Assembly: GCA_914767715.1 (NCBI GenBank)
Contig: OU612069.1
Coordinates: 18,535,387 to 18,599,386, forward strand
Direction of reading: 5' to 3'
DNA: 64,000 bases
DNA from: Membranipora membranacea
Lineage: Eukaryota > Bryozoa > Gymnolaemata > Cheilostomatida > Membraniporidae
Of the stretch, positions 34,401 through 49,400 are shown in pieces. The notes under the pieces were generated by a model. The model worked only from the letters and a program-made list of their open reading frames with translations. It had not been told where the DNA came from and did no database searches. The position numbers and the translations under genes are program-made. Position 1 is the stretch's first letter; the number at the start of each line of letters is the position of its first letter.

Positions 34401-37400
34401 TATGTCAGCTTACCTTTCCAGGTGCATCTTCCAGGTGTCTATCAAGAATCACTCTCCGTTACCACTTTATATTTCTTTCTCTGAATGAGGGCATCTGAAA
34501 AATATTAAATAATAAATATTTTTAATAGCTGCAATTAATTAAACCTTAATTTTAAAACCCACATATGTTGTTAGCCAGCATAGTCAATGTTCTATACTCT
34601 CAAAGAGTATGCATAAAAAATGTACTGAGGGTTATTTTAGTATTTTCGATCACTGTAATGTGTCATGAAATGAGCATTTGGTGGTAGGTATGATGCTACC
34701 TGACGTTATATTCTACATGTCCAATTTTGAGACACCGGTGTCACCATGTGTGGATAAGTTGACATCAAACGAGAGTGCTGACTTTATTGGTTAGAAAAGC
34801 ATTCAGAATCTCTATTACAGGATGACGTAGGGGCGAAGGTTATCCTACATTTATCCAGTTATTTTGCAGTGATATCTGTTGCTGATTCTTACACATAAAA
34901 TACTTTTTAGAATTTTGCAACTAAACTATTTCATAGGAGAAATCAGCATCAGATGTTTCAAGCAGGCATGCATAGACCTAGTATTTCCAATAATACAAAC
35001 TCCGACCACATTTCATGCTAAGTAAATGTAAGTAAGTTAACTTTGTACACTCATGTCTCTTTCTCACAGGATGGTCACAGAGGTTTGTAGCTTGGACCTA
35101 AAGGTGTGATCATACATAAGAATCCACATCTTAGGATGCTTACACTCACAGCCCCTGCAATTCCTAACCCTCCATCTCCCAAAACCTAGATAAGCTTGAT
35201 CCAGTTTCCCTGCATTTAGGTTTTGAGCCGGAGGCTCACCAGTATATTGGGAAAGACCGGACTGCGGGCAAATTGGATCACACCTGTTCTACCCAAACCC
35301 ACATCTTTTATTTGGGGTGAAATATATTTTACTCACAGTTTTCTAGGCTGTTTCAGTCACCAGTTACGATCGTCATGTCCCAGATAAATTCAAATCCTAT
35401 GTTGACACTAGGCCCCTCACACCTTCAACAATTGCCATAAAATCAGGATCATTTGATAACGAGTCACTGGGTTAAGCTTGCGCCAACAGTGTTGGCAGAC
35501 TTACCAAATCTAAAATAGAAAAGATGTGAGGTTCATAATCAGTCCAGTATTTATGGATGAGTTATCAACACCACGATGTTTAGTAAGAAGAAGCAAAAGT
35601 AAACATAATATAAAGGTTTTAACCCGGCCGACGAGAGACACTTTGATTACCAGCTAAGCGCTATGGTTTAAGATCACCTTAACTCCCACCCTCAAATCAT
35701 GCAAGCTCAAAAGGTCAGCATATGGATCTGAGAGCAGATATTAATAATTGGCAGCTGATCTAGTATATTACGCTATCGAAGACAGTACTCCACAGTAGTA
35801 CAACAGGGGTCAAATGAATAGCTTGAGTGACAGTACATGACAGTACATTTATATCAACCAAAGTGAAAAAGTCCATGCAAAGATGGTCATGTACTGTACA
35901 TGACCATCTCTGCATGGACTTTTTCACTTTGGTTGATAAAAATGATGAGAGATTACCAGTGACAGTTTAACAGTAGGCCTAAAACTGACTCCCCTAGGAC
36001 AGTATCTTATCTTGGTGGGTGAGATTTATTTTGGATAGCAGTGAGTGTGATTGTGTAGCTCTTTTTTTAGTTTTTACTATCACAACAAGACTCACTCAAA
36101 GACCATCAAGAGGCATGAGACGGTCTGAGAAAAAATTACTCCTTGGTTTGGCAAGTCATTCAAGCTGGTTAGCAATAGAATAGTAAGGTAGGTGACAGTG
36201 TTGAATGATTGTGCCAATAAGTTTGCTCACCAGAACTAATGGCCAGTAATGAGTAACTATTTAGACTAATGCCAATCCAATGGCCAGTAGTTTGTTAGTA
36301 GTACTAGTAGCCAAGCCTAGGGAATAGTGCTATGTTGCTCAATTGATTTGTGCAGGTGCTTGTTAAGATGTTATTCTTTCACTCACTTTTCACCTACTAG
36401 GAATAACTCATTTCCTAGACACTCAACTGTCTGCAGATGCTTATGAGTTGGAATAAATTTCTTTTCTCAGAATATTTTACTTCCAAATTCTTCTTCACAA
36501 CAAATAAATGCCAAAAACGGACCCGCTATATTCTTCCCAAGGTTCCACTTCAACTTTTTGAATTAAATGAAAGAGCCCCCTACTTCCTTAAATACAATTA
36601 CTAATTTTGGAATTAGGGCTATGACAGAGCGGAAAAGTTTGAAAAAGTTTGAAAAAGTCTGAAATTGATAAACAGTCATCTTACTGCAATGTTCTCCTGT
36701 TATTGCCTGCCTGATATTCACATCACAAGTAAAAGAAGAAAAGATAATTATCTACAAAGTAGCAATACCAAAGGACTGCTGAATATATCCTGATTAACAT
36801 GCAAGAAGAAAACATTTCAATAATAATGATGAATATTATAAATAGATAAGATAGATAGATGCATCTAGAGGATGACTATTAGTCTACTAGTTCTATCAAC
36901 AGCATGGATGGATTGAAGATGGGAAGAACCAATGAGTTACTGGAACTGGCAGTACTTCTTGATGTGTCCAGCACTTCCAAAGGTAAGTCCTGTTATAAAA
37001 TGGTTAGAATTGATTAAAAACAGTAGGCCTAGGTCACCTCTAGGTGTTCCACTCACTGATTAGGCCTAGCTAGTACTTATCATGTATTAAGCTGTGTCAG
37101 GGTTAAACTTTCTTTTTGAACCTACCTTTGATCTCTCTCTCTCTCTGCGTATAGGCTTGACCAGTCTGCTTTCATACTTATACTATCAGTGTGAGGCCCA
37201 AGCCTACTCAGAGAAAGTAAAATCAGAGCCAATATCTTCATTTTAGATTAGCTTTAATATGCAATCAACTGTCTGTAAGACCACAATATGTGAAAAGCAG
37301 TTGCTTCACCTCTTTCTTCTTGAAAATTGGTTTTTTGGTTGTTGGTTGATTGTGAAACATTACGCATGTATGAATCATGTTTTCTCAAGATTAAAAAAGT

Positions 37401-40400
37401 GCTTCCAGAGTCTTCTAGCTTGGATCAGATCTTAGTGGGAAATGAGAAAAGTATGATAAACTAGATATAGGCCTACATACTTTCCTCTCAACAACCTTCA
37501 TTGCCATTCTCATGTTTGAATTCATTATGGTAATTTGGCTAAGTTTTTTTCTGCTTTTAGTTGGCAAGGAACCTAGCTAGCCCTGATAATGTCTCTCATG
37601 TTATGGCGGTCACCTATGATTGGAGCAGGATGTGGATTGTTGACAACCCTGGCCTTGAATGGAGAATTACTGACGGCCTCAAAGTCGTTATAACTAGCCC
37701 TAAGGAGGTGACTATTATTGTTATGGACTTGGTCCTGCTATTCATTCTATCACATTGTAAAGTAACATAGCTTCACTGTTATTTGCCAGTCGGATACATT
37801 TGAATTATTGGTCCTGATCAGCTATTTGTTTTCCCCTATTTACCTCCTAATAGTGATCTTCAAACTAACTGGGTCTAAGACCTTGGCTTTCCATGTCCAG
37901 TCTTAGTGTCAACACCACAGTATTGCAGTTTGATCCCTTGCGTTAGTTACTTAATGAATATAAAAACGTCTTGATCACTGCTGTAGCTTGACCAATGAAG
38001 CCAGCTAGCCATGGTCTACTAAGCATTGATGTCTTTCCGTGTCCAGGCTCAGTGATGCTACCTCAGTGTTGGAGTTTGGTCCCTTGAGCAAGTTACTTCA
38101 CGGTTAATAAAGTGTTTCAATTGTCACTACAGTTTGACTGATGAGGCCAGCTTATCTTTAGTATTGATGCCAATCCATATCCAGTCTTATTGTTCCCATA
38201 TCAGCGTTTGCATTTGGTCTCATATGCAAATTATTCATTTCATGGGTAAAAAACATCTCATTCTCAGTTCAATTTCAAACAATGAGACCAGCTTCCTTCA
38301 TAGCGTTGACTACAAAACACTGTCTTTGAGCGTTATCTCCTTAGCGTGGCAATTTTTGTAATGTAAATGTACTGCATTATGGATGATTGGACATGATTGG
38401 CTTAAATGTAAAGTGTCTTTATCGAATCAGTTTTATGCGTATAAGACAATATGTATTGTGAAACTAGAGTTCCCCCTTTTTTTGCAGTTTTGGCTGGAAT
38501 CGGAACGCTTGGGAGGGAAGCACACTGCCGAGGGAGACAAGATCAGATTACTCAGCTGATGAATCAGATGACAGGAAAAGGTTAGCATCTATGTTAACTA
38601 TGTACATTATAGTAAAATATGATACATGGCAAATCCTAATAATTGAGCGTCTAAAAACAGTGGCACTAGATGCAACTAAAAAGAATTGGGTGCTTTGCTT
38701 GTCCATTAAATTTCTCTCGACCTAACCATTTTCAAGTTTCTGTTTGGTTTTAAGTAATCAATATGTATGAGTGTATGTTATGACCGTGGCTACTACGTTT
38801 GGTGCGCTAGGGTCATTTAGCACACTGATCACGTGATATACTATTGCATGTATATCTCTGATCGATAGAGGGCAAATTCACTTAGTAGTAGTATTATCAC
38901 AAGGAATTTGGTGTGACGACCCGTGTTCAATTTTATTAATAAGTGCTGGGTACATGTAGCAGTACCTAACATGTTAGGTTCTGCTACATGTTAGGTACTG
39001 CTACTAAATTGACTCTGACGATCAGAGATACACATGTTAATAGTGTAATCGATGTCAGTGGGCGCATTGAGTGCATCAGGTTTAGGCTCTGTGCTAAGCT
39101 ATCGTTTGTGATATACTCACAGTCGTTTTGAATTGTATATCCCTCAAGAATGGTTTATTATGATGAGTGTGTTGTTTTGCCGGCCAAGACTAATAATACC
39201 GGAGGTCGACTGTGTGGTTGCACTCCCCACATGCAGTAAAAAGATCCCCCTCTGCCTTCAATAAAAAGAGTAGCCGGTATTCCGGCGGGTAAGGGTATAG
39301 GGTGCAGCTTGAGTACCATGGGTTCCTGTACCTGTACTCTAGAGGGGTAACCCTCTCCGCAATGACGACTTAAACTTAATATCCATGACATGATAGCATG
39401 ATTCTGACAGTGCTTTACTTATGTTGTAGATCCTTCAGACATCATTAGAGCAGTGATGAAAAGAATGCGAGTCAACAAAGTGGATGGTGCCCTCAAGCAG
39501 ATAATGGTTTTGAAGGACATTCTAACCGCCGCCAACAACACAGGAGGGGTTATTGCAGCTCACCAAGAGGGCAAGATTTTTATCTGTGAGCATGGTGGTT
39601 TTTCTCTAGAAATAGGTAGTCTGTGTGAGGTACTTAGTATCTTTCCCCTCATGCATTATATTCTGCACATAGAGATGCCATGTTCAACCTTCGTGAAATT
39701 TCTCGCCCAGGTTATGGGTGTTGAGGGCGAGGACGGAAAGTCCTACAATCTCAGTAAAACTCAGCACGAGCTGATTAGCAAATATACACGCTGAATTTTG
39801 TGTAGATTATTTCTCATTTCTTAACATTGTCTGACATTATATTCATTTTACCTGATCTCTTTTCCCATCTTATTGCCCTTTTGCATACTTAAGTGTTGTA
39901 TTCCCTTCCTTATCCTGTTTTATAACGCGTAACTCTCGGTTTATATTACTAATACTCAGTCACTTTTCTCATATTTCCCACATATAGACCTATGCCTAAG
40001 TTTTTTTCGTTTTACCTAATATCTTCTTCATCTTATTATCATTTTGCTTACTTATGCTTACTTATATGCACTTTTTTATCTTGTTCTGTCATATTTCATT
40101 ACTTGTAACTCTCATTTTTTATATTACTCTTATTACAATTTCACTTTTCTCTTAAATCACATGCATGTACCACTCCTAAGCTCTTTTTCAACTCAGTTGT
40201 GAATAGAAATAAAAAAATTAGAAAATATTTGGCTCTGTTTCTTGATCGGAAGTATCATTGAAGTTTCGGTGTTATAAGTGAGACTGATATTTTGAAAACA
40301 ATCAATTTGAATCATCATAAATTGGCAAAGTAACGCTACCAAGATCAGTATGATCATCTTTGAAGCCTCACTCTCGTTACTGTAACAACTATTTAACGAT

Positions 40401-43400
40401 ATCATAGCATTAGCATTATTTGAATGAATAGGCCTGGGAGGCCTGCAAACCATTTGTTATCGTTACATTGATACAAATACTAGATCCTTTTGATCAGTTT
40501 ATGACCCTGAATTGATCATATTTTGACGACTTCTTAGTTCCCCTATTTAACGACTGCCTATAGTTAGAATTCGATCAAATTAACGAATGTATTTTCCTGT
40601 GTGTATGCAAGTGGAATACCTGAGAAATCTACTTGGCATACCTAAGTGGAATTCTAAGTGCAATTTGAAGCAGAATTTTCTAAATGGAATACCTGAGATA
40701 TCTGAACAAGTTGTTATTGTACGTAACTGTACCACTTTGAGCATCTACTGTTGTCAGGTCATAGTAGTTCATACCAAAAAGAATAGAGCGCATTATTACC
40801 ATACCATATACCTAATAAAATTTATAAGTGGGATTTGAAATTTAAAAAAATACAAGTAATGCTTAATTAAATTCCTTTAATGGAATGTAAATATGAACAC
40901 AACCTATCAATAACGTTCAACATTGGGCCTTAGCTGAAATTGGTCTGATAGGCTATTGCATCTGATCCGTATTAGCATGAATAAAAAAGGCCTGGGAAAT
41001 AGTCGTCTTTACGCAAACAGAAAACCAAAATCCTCAGCATCAATGTTCATAAATTTCTAAAATGCTACTACTGTCTATATCGGCATGCCCTTGGTAGGTC
41101 ATAAGAATGCAAATGATGCTGTTCCAGATATGGAGTTCAATTGCAAGTTCATACTAAATTGTATTAATAATATTGTATTTATATTCTTGTTATGTTGGCG
41201 AGCTGTCAAACAAACCTTCAGACACTTTTTGCCAGATTATTTGATTGTTAGCTGCAGAAGGAGCTCTGATAATTTGTTGCACGGAGTCAGATACTGTATG
41301 AGACATATCTACTATGTCGATCAGTAGTCTCCCCTGTTTTGTAGTCTGATCATAGACATAGACTCCCTGCAACACAGATAAGGCACTCTGCCTGCAGGAT
41401 AGCCTTGTAACATAGTCTATCTCTGCAGCACAGCAGTGGTGGCGCTGCCTTCCATCAAGAAAAGCAACTCCCAGGGTTCAAGGTTATGAGATATCAAAAC
41501 CAGTGTCCGCTTAGGCCCAAATATTTCTAAATTATGGGTTTCCATTGTTTTCCCAAGTTTGGTACTCAGACTAGGTGAATTAGTTCAAGCCCTATGCTGC
41601 AGAGACGAACGTATGACTCAACAGTTTGCACATGCGCAGACTGCAGATAAGGAGTTGAAGCACAGAACTACCTACTTAATTAACATATTTGTTACACTAA
41701 AAATGTTTTCTCATGAATTTAAGGCAGAGTTAGAATAGTGATAAATTAAAATGATGTTCATGCATTCTGAATTATAGTATTGTGTCAGGAAATATGATAC
41801 CAGCAACACTGATTGACGCAACACTTAAGATGTATATTTTTTAGATTAACATTCTGTATAATTGCGAGTTACCTCCTCTTAATCAATGCACATAACTGAG
41901 GTCACAGGCTAACTTAGCCGAGTATCTAAACTTACCAAGTTGACAATGGCGAAAACCCACATATTTTTGTCTTCGTAAAATGTCATACCAGAAATGAGTC
42001 TCTGATAAAATGTATCGGCAGGATCGAGGTCCAAAGTGCCATTTCCGCACAGACCTATAACATAACGCAACCGACAAATTACCACAGTTGTCTCCTTTTG
42101 ACATTAACAACCATTTTGATCTGATAGCTACTTGCAATAACACACTGACTTACAATATTCAATACTAAGACCAAGTTTGGTTCATTTGCCTGCATCCGGA
42201 GTTGCTCCCCCTCAACTTTTCAAGCTGCGGCGTGACCCGAGGAAAGGGAGCTGCTGGAATGCAAGCAAAATGGATCAGACTTGTTCTGATCCATTCTCTA
42301 CACGTAGCTATGGATTTTTGATTTCGTCATTTTAAACTTCCTTAAACGCAGTCAATACTTGTCTACTAATTACGAAGCTCAAAGGCTGTTAAATTATTAT
42401 CTCTCTTACGGCGTAAGTAAAGCTAACTGAGCTTACCAATTTCAGTTGTGACGTGTTGAGCAGATATATTGACTTTCCTTGCGCATGACTTGTCGTCGAC
42501 GAAATAGATCACATCTGAATTTTTTGCCTGGTAAATATGCTCAGGTGTTTTAATCTGAACGCTTCTCCCGATTCCATCCCAATTGTGCCCAGCTACGGGT
42601 CTTGTCGCGCTCACATCTCCATATATAACTATTATGGAGAAACAATAAAATATTATCTGTGAACAAGTTTAGAGCAGCTAAAGGTAATGAAAAGTTTGAT
42701 ATCGAAACTAGCTTATCAACAATGATAGCATGAACAATAACACAATAATGATGACAGTAGTTTATTTTATGATATTTGGACTGGTGATAATTTCTTCTCA
42801 TATAGACACATTCAGTGAAAAGTTACTAAAACAATTAATTAATTATATATATCAATTATTTTGTGCAAGGTCACTGATTTTTACTCTACATATATCAATC
42901 AAGATGTACACTGTACGATTGCACATTGTTTTCCAATAAAACAGATCAATACCTCAATTGTCCATTGTTATTTCGTTATAACATACCGAGGTTGAGATAA
43001 AAGCAAGTAATAAGTTACCGTTTGCTTCTGCCGTTAGATCAGACAAAGATATGGTGCCAATTCCTCCTGATTTACCGAGAGAACTTGGAGAGCAGATTGA
43101 AATTAACAATTCCTCTGTTGATCCTTTCTTGAACTGAAAATAATTAAATCATCAAAATTAAAGTATTTCCGATGAAAAATTTTCAATGAGTTCTATAGCT
43201 CACACAACTGCAAGTGGGATGTAATGGCATTCTTATCAATCACTAATTTTACAGAGATAAATATAGATCATAAAAGGCCACTAACTCGCACTTGCAGCCG
43301 ACTGGGCACTGAGACTATGATTTTTAGTGTGATCATAGTAATGGCAATACACTTGGGAGTACTAGGCTAATGATGCATTATGGGAAGTTCTAAGTTAACT

Positions 43401-46400
43401 CCTTAGTGATAACCATCTAGCGTTACTTGAGGCAGAACTGGGAGTTGTGTTTTTTCAGTTGTTAGTTCCACACGCCTCCACCTAGCACAGACAGTACTCA
43501 GTAAGCGGTTTGACATCAGCATTATGGAAGGAAAATTTGTTACTATAAAGTGTTGTTGCTGTTACAATAGGAACCCAAAATATGTCGCGGCAGCAAAATT
43601 GTGGCTGAAGTTCCATAGGGCCTTTATAATTATGGGCCAAAGAATATTTGCAACCGAATACTATATAAGCTAAGTGGCTTATATTTGATATAGGCAACAT
43701 ATTTTGGGGCCGAAATGCACTTGGGCCAGAACACTTGATGAGCGCCGACGGCATAAAGCAAATTGTTAGCTGTTACATACCTGCATGGAACCTATACAGA
43801 CATACTCAGAGTCGACACTGTGTACCAGATCACCTTGGCTCATCAGTGTTATATTCGTCATGTTTCTAAAGTAGTCACCACGCCCTAGTGTTACTCTGAA
43901 AGAATGATGCATTCAAGTGTTATTTTAAAATCACTCTATCCCACCAGTGATCAGTTGACACAAGCCATGGGGGAAGGTAAATTGGAAAGGGTGAATGAGT
44001 TTTTTTTTTAAATTCCAAACCAGGTGAATCAAGTGTCTTCTCAAAAGCTAAATCCTGAAGCATGGGGGAGAGATATCAGTTGCCTAAAGGGCAAGGCTTG
44101 AATTTTTGCACCAGTTTGCTCTCAGGTTGCAAGCTCATCGGAGCACGCCTGGTGACCAACCAAACCCCAGTAGTAATTGATAGACTGCAATCAGATCCAA
44201 CAGTAACTTGTCATATTGTAAATAGTTATTATCTAGATCTTCAGAAGAGGTCAAGTACTTCTTCCAAATCAGAAAATATTATAATCTTTCCATGATATGA
44301 ATACCATAATTACTGGCAAAGCTCAATATTTTCATCACTACCATTTTGATGACGCAATCTGAACCATGAAGAATAGTGTTTTCTATTTCCGATGAGGTTT
44401 TTTCAGCATCTTTTGCCATTCTTAGTAAAAAAACTAGCTGAGAAGGGGGCTACAATATAATCCCCTTTTTTATTTAAGTTGAGGAAAGAGTCGCAGTTGG
44501 TTAGAGCATCTGCCATTTCAGCTCACAACTTAGTGTTGAAAGTCTTGGGTATAAATCCTGGATATTTGCATGCAGTCCACCGATCATATGGCTTTGTCGC
44601 AGTGGTCATAGTGGATTTTTTTCTTTGTGGGTACTCTCCTCTCTGGGTTGAAAATCGTTTTAAGAATTTGTTGCAATTTCTAGATCAAATTATTCAGAAA
44701 TATGGATCTGTAAAAGTATGATTGATATTTGGTAAAAGGGGACAACTTGACACTGTTTTTGAACAGAATCCAGTGGGAACTGTGTTCAAAAGGTTCCCCT
44801 CCTATATTTTTTTGCGGGAAACCAGTTCCCACTCACTCAAAACACTGCTTAATCGGCATCAAATGCATGCTTGGATCCATCTTTGCTTAATTGTTCGCTG
44901 AAACTGTGAGCTGGTATATTTTGTTGTCCTCTCCTCAAAATGAGCCCAATGACAAGACTTTCCGATTTTTGACAAGTCATTTTAAGCCACATGAAAAAAA
45001 ATATTATTGTTGATTCGAACCAAATACTTTGACCCACTATTTGTAGAAACAGGAGAGCGTAAGCAGACTCAAGCATGACAAGCTGGTAAAGTCGTCTCAG
45101 CCTGGCAAGCAGATCTCAAGTCTACCTATCAGTGGTGAATTATGCAGCGGGACATTTTAAAAATTTTATTTGCCGACCAAGTCACTTAGATATAAATAAG
45201 GCCATGCAAATTCAAAAACAAACGATAAAACAGTTGGTCATGTAGATCAAGCTTAATCTAATTGCCCAGATTCCAGTTGCTCTCTCCGACTGGTCACGCC
45301 GCAGGCAAAGGACCAGTGGAGTGGGAGCAAATCCAAATGCAGGCAAGGGTTAGGGTCATGTCACAAGGTTGTCTGAGCCCTCCTCCCGAACTCTTGCTAG
45401 CTAACAGCCAACTGTCTAAGCTAATCTAGCTGTCAAGACAGAGTCAGCCAGTTTACAGTGCTAACCGCTTGAAGCTGTCCAACCAATGTAAAAATCATGA
45501 CTTCACTGACATTTGCTTTGTTGTTAGCGAGCACTGAAGCATGTTAGCGGGTCAACAAAACCCTCTGGGATATTGTGTTATAACAACTTCCTTTTTTATA
45601 TAGCTTATGAATAAGCAATTTTTTATCAACCTCACATATTCAATACGGTTGCGTAGGAACCAATAACAACAAAGATAAGAGAGCGCTGATTCTGAACAAG
45701 GAAGTTTTGAAGTGCGTAGTTCTAAGGCTAAATTTCTCTGTATAACAAACCCATAAACATATAAATACTCTAGACTGGAAACTTTTGGCTATTTGATACA
45801 GGCTCAGTGTCTTGTATAATTCAGTGATGCGACGTCACTGCGCCATTCACTTTTTCTCTGTAGTGCATAGGTCGGAATAGGAGTTATCTCCACATAAATG
45901 TAATGTATGAATAAAAGACCTTCTTATTTCCAAATATTACCACTACAACTGGGTAAAACCGGTGAATTTTACAGAACATGTACTAATGAAGTATAAAATT
46001 TGATCAGTATACCGTGTCATCAGAAATTATGTGTGCCATAACAACATATGCTATAGCATGTTTCTGGTCTTAACATTTGTATGAAAAATGGTGCGTCAAA
46101 TTTTCAGAGTTCAAGGTTTTGCTCAGAATTTTACCTAATTAGCTGCATCTGATCTTTCCAGCTGTCAGACGTGTTGGCGTAAGATGGAAAACACTGATGG
46201 CCCATAAGTAAGGTCTGATTTCAAATGTATTTTTGTCAACTAAATGCTTAAAAGCTCAGAACACTTAGTCTTTGTTCTTCATGGTTCTTGCTCTTGGCTA
46301 CTGATGGAATTTTAGTGCGGTGAACTAAAAAAAAAATCTCAGCAGCCATCACAAGTAAATATGAACTGCAGATACAACACATGCAAGTCACCTTTACCGC

Positions 46401-49400
46401 TGTGTAGTAGTGTATGGCACATCAGATTATTTGATCTTTACCGGTGATATCTATAACACTAGTTTGATCCCTCGGAGGACGGTGGTGGTGGAGGGACATT
46501 TAAAAAGCTGTGCATCATATCAGTTTGTACCTATGTATAGTCTATATTGAGCCAAGATCTACAAGTTGTCCAGGGACCTAAGTCTGCAAAATGAGTGCGG
46601 CTTCGTCTGATTCAAATTTTCTAAGGTACTAAAGGCAGAAGATTTTTCTTCTGTCCGCGACTTCCTAATATATCAAACAGAACCCACAGAGAGCCATTTG
46701 AGTCCAGCTGCTGGTACTCAGAATTTGCAATTTGCACACTATACCCATATCTACAACCCTATAGGATGAAAATATTCACTGATTTAGATTTAGCAACCTG
46801 GCCAAGAATAGGAAAACTTACTAGCGAATCTTTAATGAATATCGATTTTGTAAATCCACAATGTATACTATCATTGGTAACTTTCCAAACACCTTATAAT
46901 TTAATTAGGGCAAGACTTATAGACTAACTTTAACTCCTTGATTAGGGAAGTAATATTTTGGATATTTTCATGAATACTTAATAAGCGAAATTTTAATTTT
47001 TATAAAAGTTTTCATGCTGTGGGGTAATCTCATAAACATATAAATACTTTAGACTGGAAACTACTGGTTAATTGAAGCATGAATAGGGTCCTCCCTAACT
47101 GCGCTTTTCAAAACTCCATACATTTTTATGCAGTAGTACGCAAAAACAGGCTTGATCTACAAGCAGATAGGTCAATATCAATCAGCCAGTTGAACACATA
47201 AATACATATTTAAATAGATTAATTATAGTATTAATTACTCAATGGTACATTATTCTTTCTCTGATAGGAGGTTTTATAACAAGAATGATGCAACTAAGCT
47301 GTAGCCTTTGTGTTGAGGATGTGGCCAAAGCGAGGGAAGTTGACATGACGACACTAATCAAACTTAGGAAACGTGATGGACTCAAAACCCCTTCCGAAGC
47401 AGTTTTGAGAGTTTGTCTTTTGTCAGAGAGAGTAATCAGATCATTGCTTAAAACAGGTTTTGGTCCTAAATTCCCAGAACTTGCCTGGCTTCTCAGTCTA
47501 TCAAAGATTATAGAGTCAGGCCATCTCTCATTGTTCAGTTGTGCTGAGCATGCAAGCAGCGTTGTGAGGGAAATAATCATGCAAACACTTTTATCCGGTC
47601 CAAAATGACCCGCCTCCCTATATTCAGCCATGTCTGATAGGATAAGTCTCCGTAAATATACAGGCGCTAAGTTATCGATTGATTTGGCCAGTCCGAGCCA
47701 CTTTTATTTTCTCTACAGCATGCACATTAAACTCAATATTTATGTGATTGATTGAATCGATAAGAATCTTGCTTAATTTTTGAAGTTTTTCTTTGGATTG
47801 ATTGGGCCAGCCTGGGCTGCATTTAAATCATACCTGATAATAGCTCAATTTCTTATCCCTATCAAATATTTTATTCATGTCCTGTTGCAAGCCAGGAGAT
47901 TATTCTCACAAGGTGAGTTAAATTGTGGTATTTTATCAAATCTTATTTCCTGTGCGATGAAGAGACCTGTTGTTCTGCCAGTTAATTTTCTTCAAAAATA
48001 AAGTCTCAAGAGGAATACCCACCAAATATTGGGGAAACACTAGACATCTAGGTCATATGTGAGATTATAAACCCTCAACGCTATTGAAACATTCCACTGC
48101 TAATTATTTGTTGATTTTTACACAGATTGATATATGTGTATCAGGGAGGGATGTGTAGGAATACCATGTCAATCTAAGACCAAAATTTCTAGCTTATGCT
48201 AGTTTAAAATGCCAGTAAGATCGATCCAAAAGTAGCTTATCACCAACAATATTATCATCCAAAATCACAAAATCGATATGAAGAGCAAAGACTCAGTGTT
48301 CTGAGCTCAGATTTCAACCCTTTAGTTGACAAAATACATTTGAAATTCGACCATACTCAAGGACCATCAGTATTATCCATCTTACGGTTACATGTCTGAT
48401 AGTTGGAAAGATCAGATGCAGTTAATTAAGTGAAAATGCTGAGCAAAACCTTAAATTTACAATGCACCATTTTTCATACAAATTCTTCAGGCCAGAAGCA
48501 GCTATAATGTAAGTTGTTATTGCACAGACAATATTTGATTGCACGATGTACTGATCACATTTTATACTTTATTGCTATATGTTCTATAAAATTCATTGGG
48601 TGTACCAAGATTAAGTGGTCATATTTAGAAATAACAGGGTGTTTTATTCTTACATTACATGTATGGGGACATTACTCCTATTGTGGCCTATGCGCTACAG
48701 TGAAAAAGTGAATAGCGTAGTGACGTTGTGTCACTGAATTAGAGAAGACGCTCTAAGCCAGTAGTTTCCAGTCCAGAGTATTTATATGTTTATGAACAAA
48801 CCTGAACAAGGAAAGGTTACAGAACAAAAGAGACCTGAATCAAAAAAGGAAAGGGTTTTTAAATAAATGTAAACATGTTTTCCAATGCTGAGGGCTAGCC
48901 CGAGACTGCCAACAGTTATATTTTTAGAATTAATGATTAGGATTGAACTTGAGACCCGGTCACTTTCTTTAGAGCATTGTGAGTACACTTTTTATAAGCA
49001 TTTTGTTATGTTATTGAAAGTCTGAAAAACACACACAACCCCTAAACCTTTCCCTCCCCCGGTAAGAAATTCAATAGAAAGAGGGAGAAACACTTGAACA
49101 AGGAAATGTCATGTGATCAGTTGGGAGGAAGATCCTTGTAGTGCATCATGGTTGTTGCGTATCTTATCCGCTGACCAAGAAGCCATTCTGAAGCTTGACC
49201 ACTCTGGCTTTCAACATAATACTCTACCCCGTTTGTAAACTACTTGGTCTATCGCGACTGAAATGAAGTAGTCATTACTATCAAACAATCATATTTGTTT
49301 GGCTAACGCAGGCATCAAGCTTATCAAGACGCTCTGTTATCACAACTCTCTTACAGATGGTGTTGGTAGAAGGCTAGTCGGATCATCAAATTGCGGCTAG

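Noticed and set aside
36904-39794. ORC5-like protein
   Set aside because: Only a short CR..QI..L stretch is similar. There is no Walker A or B motif afterwards and the last exon does not resemble an AAA+ domain.
47239-47631. 130-codon minus-strand frame
   Set aside because: It is the shadow of the plus-strand transposase fragment, which has family-like motifs while the minus frame has none.
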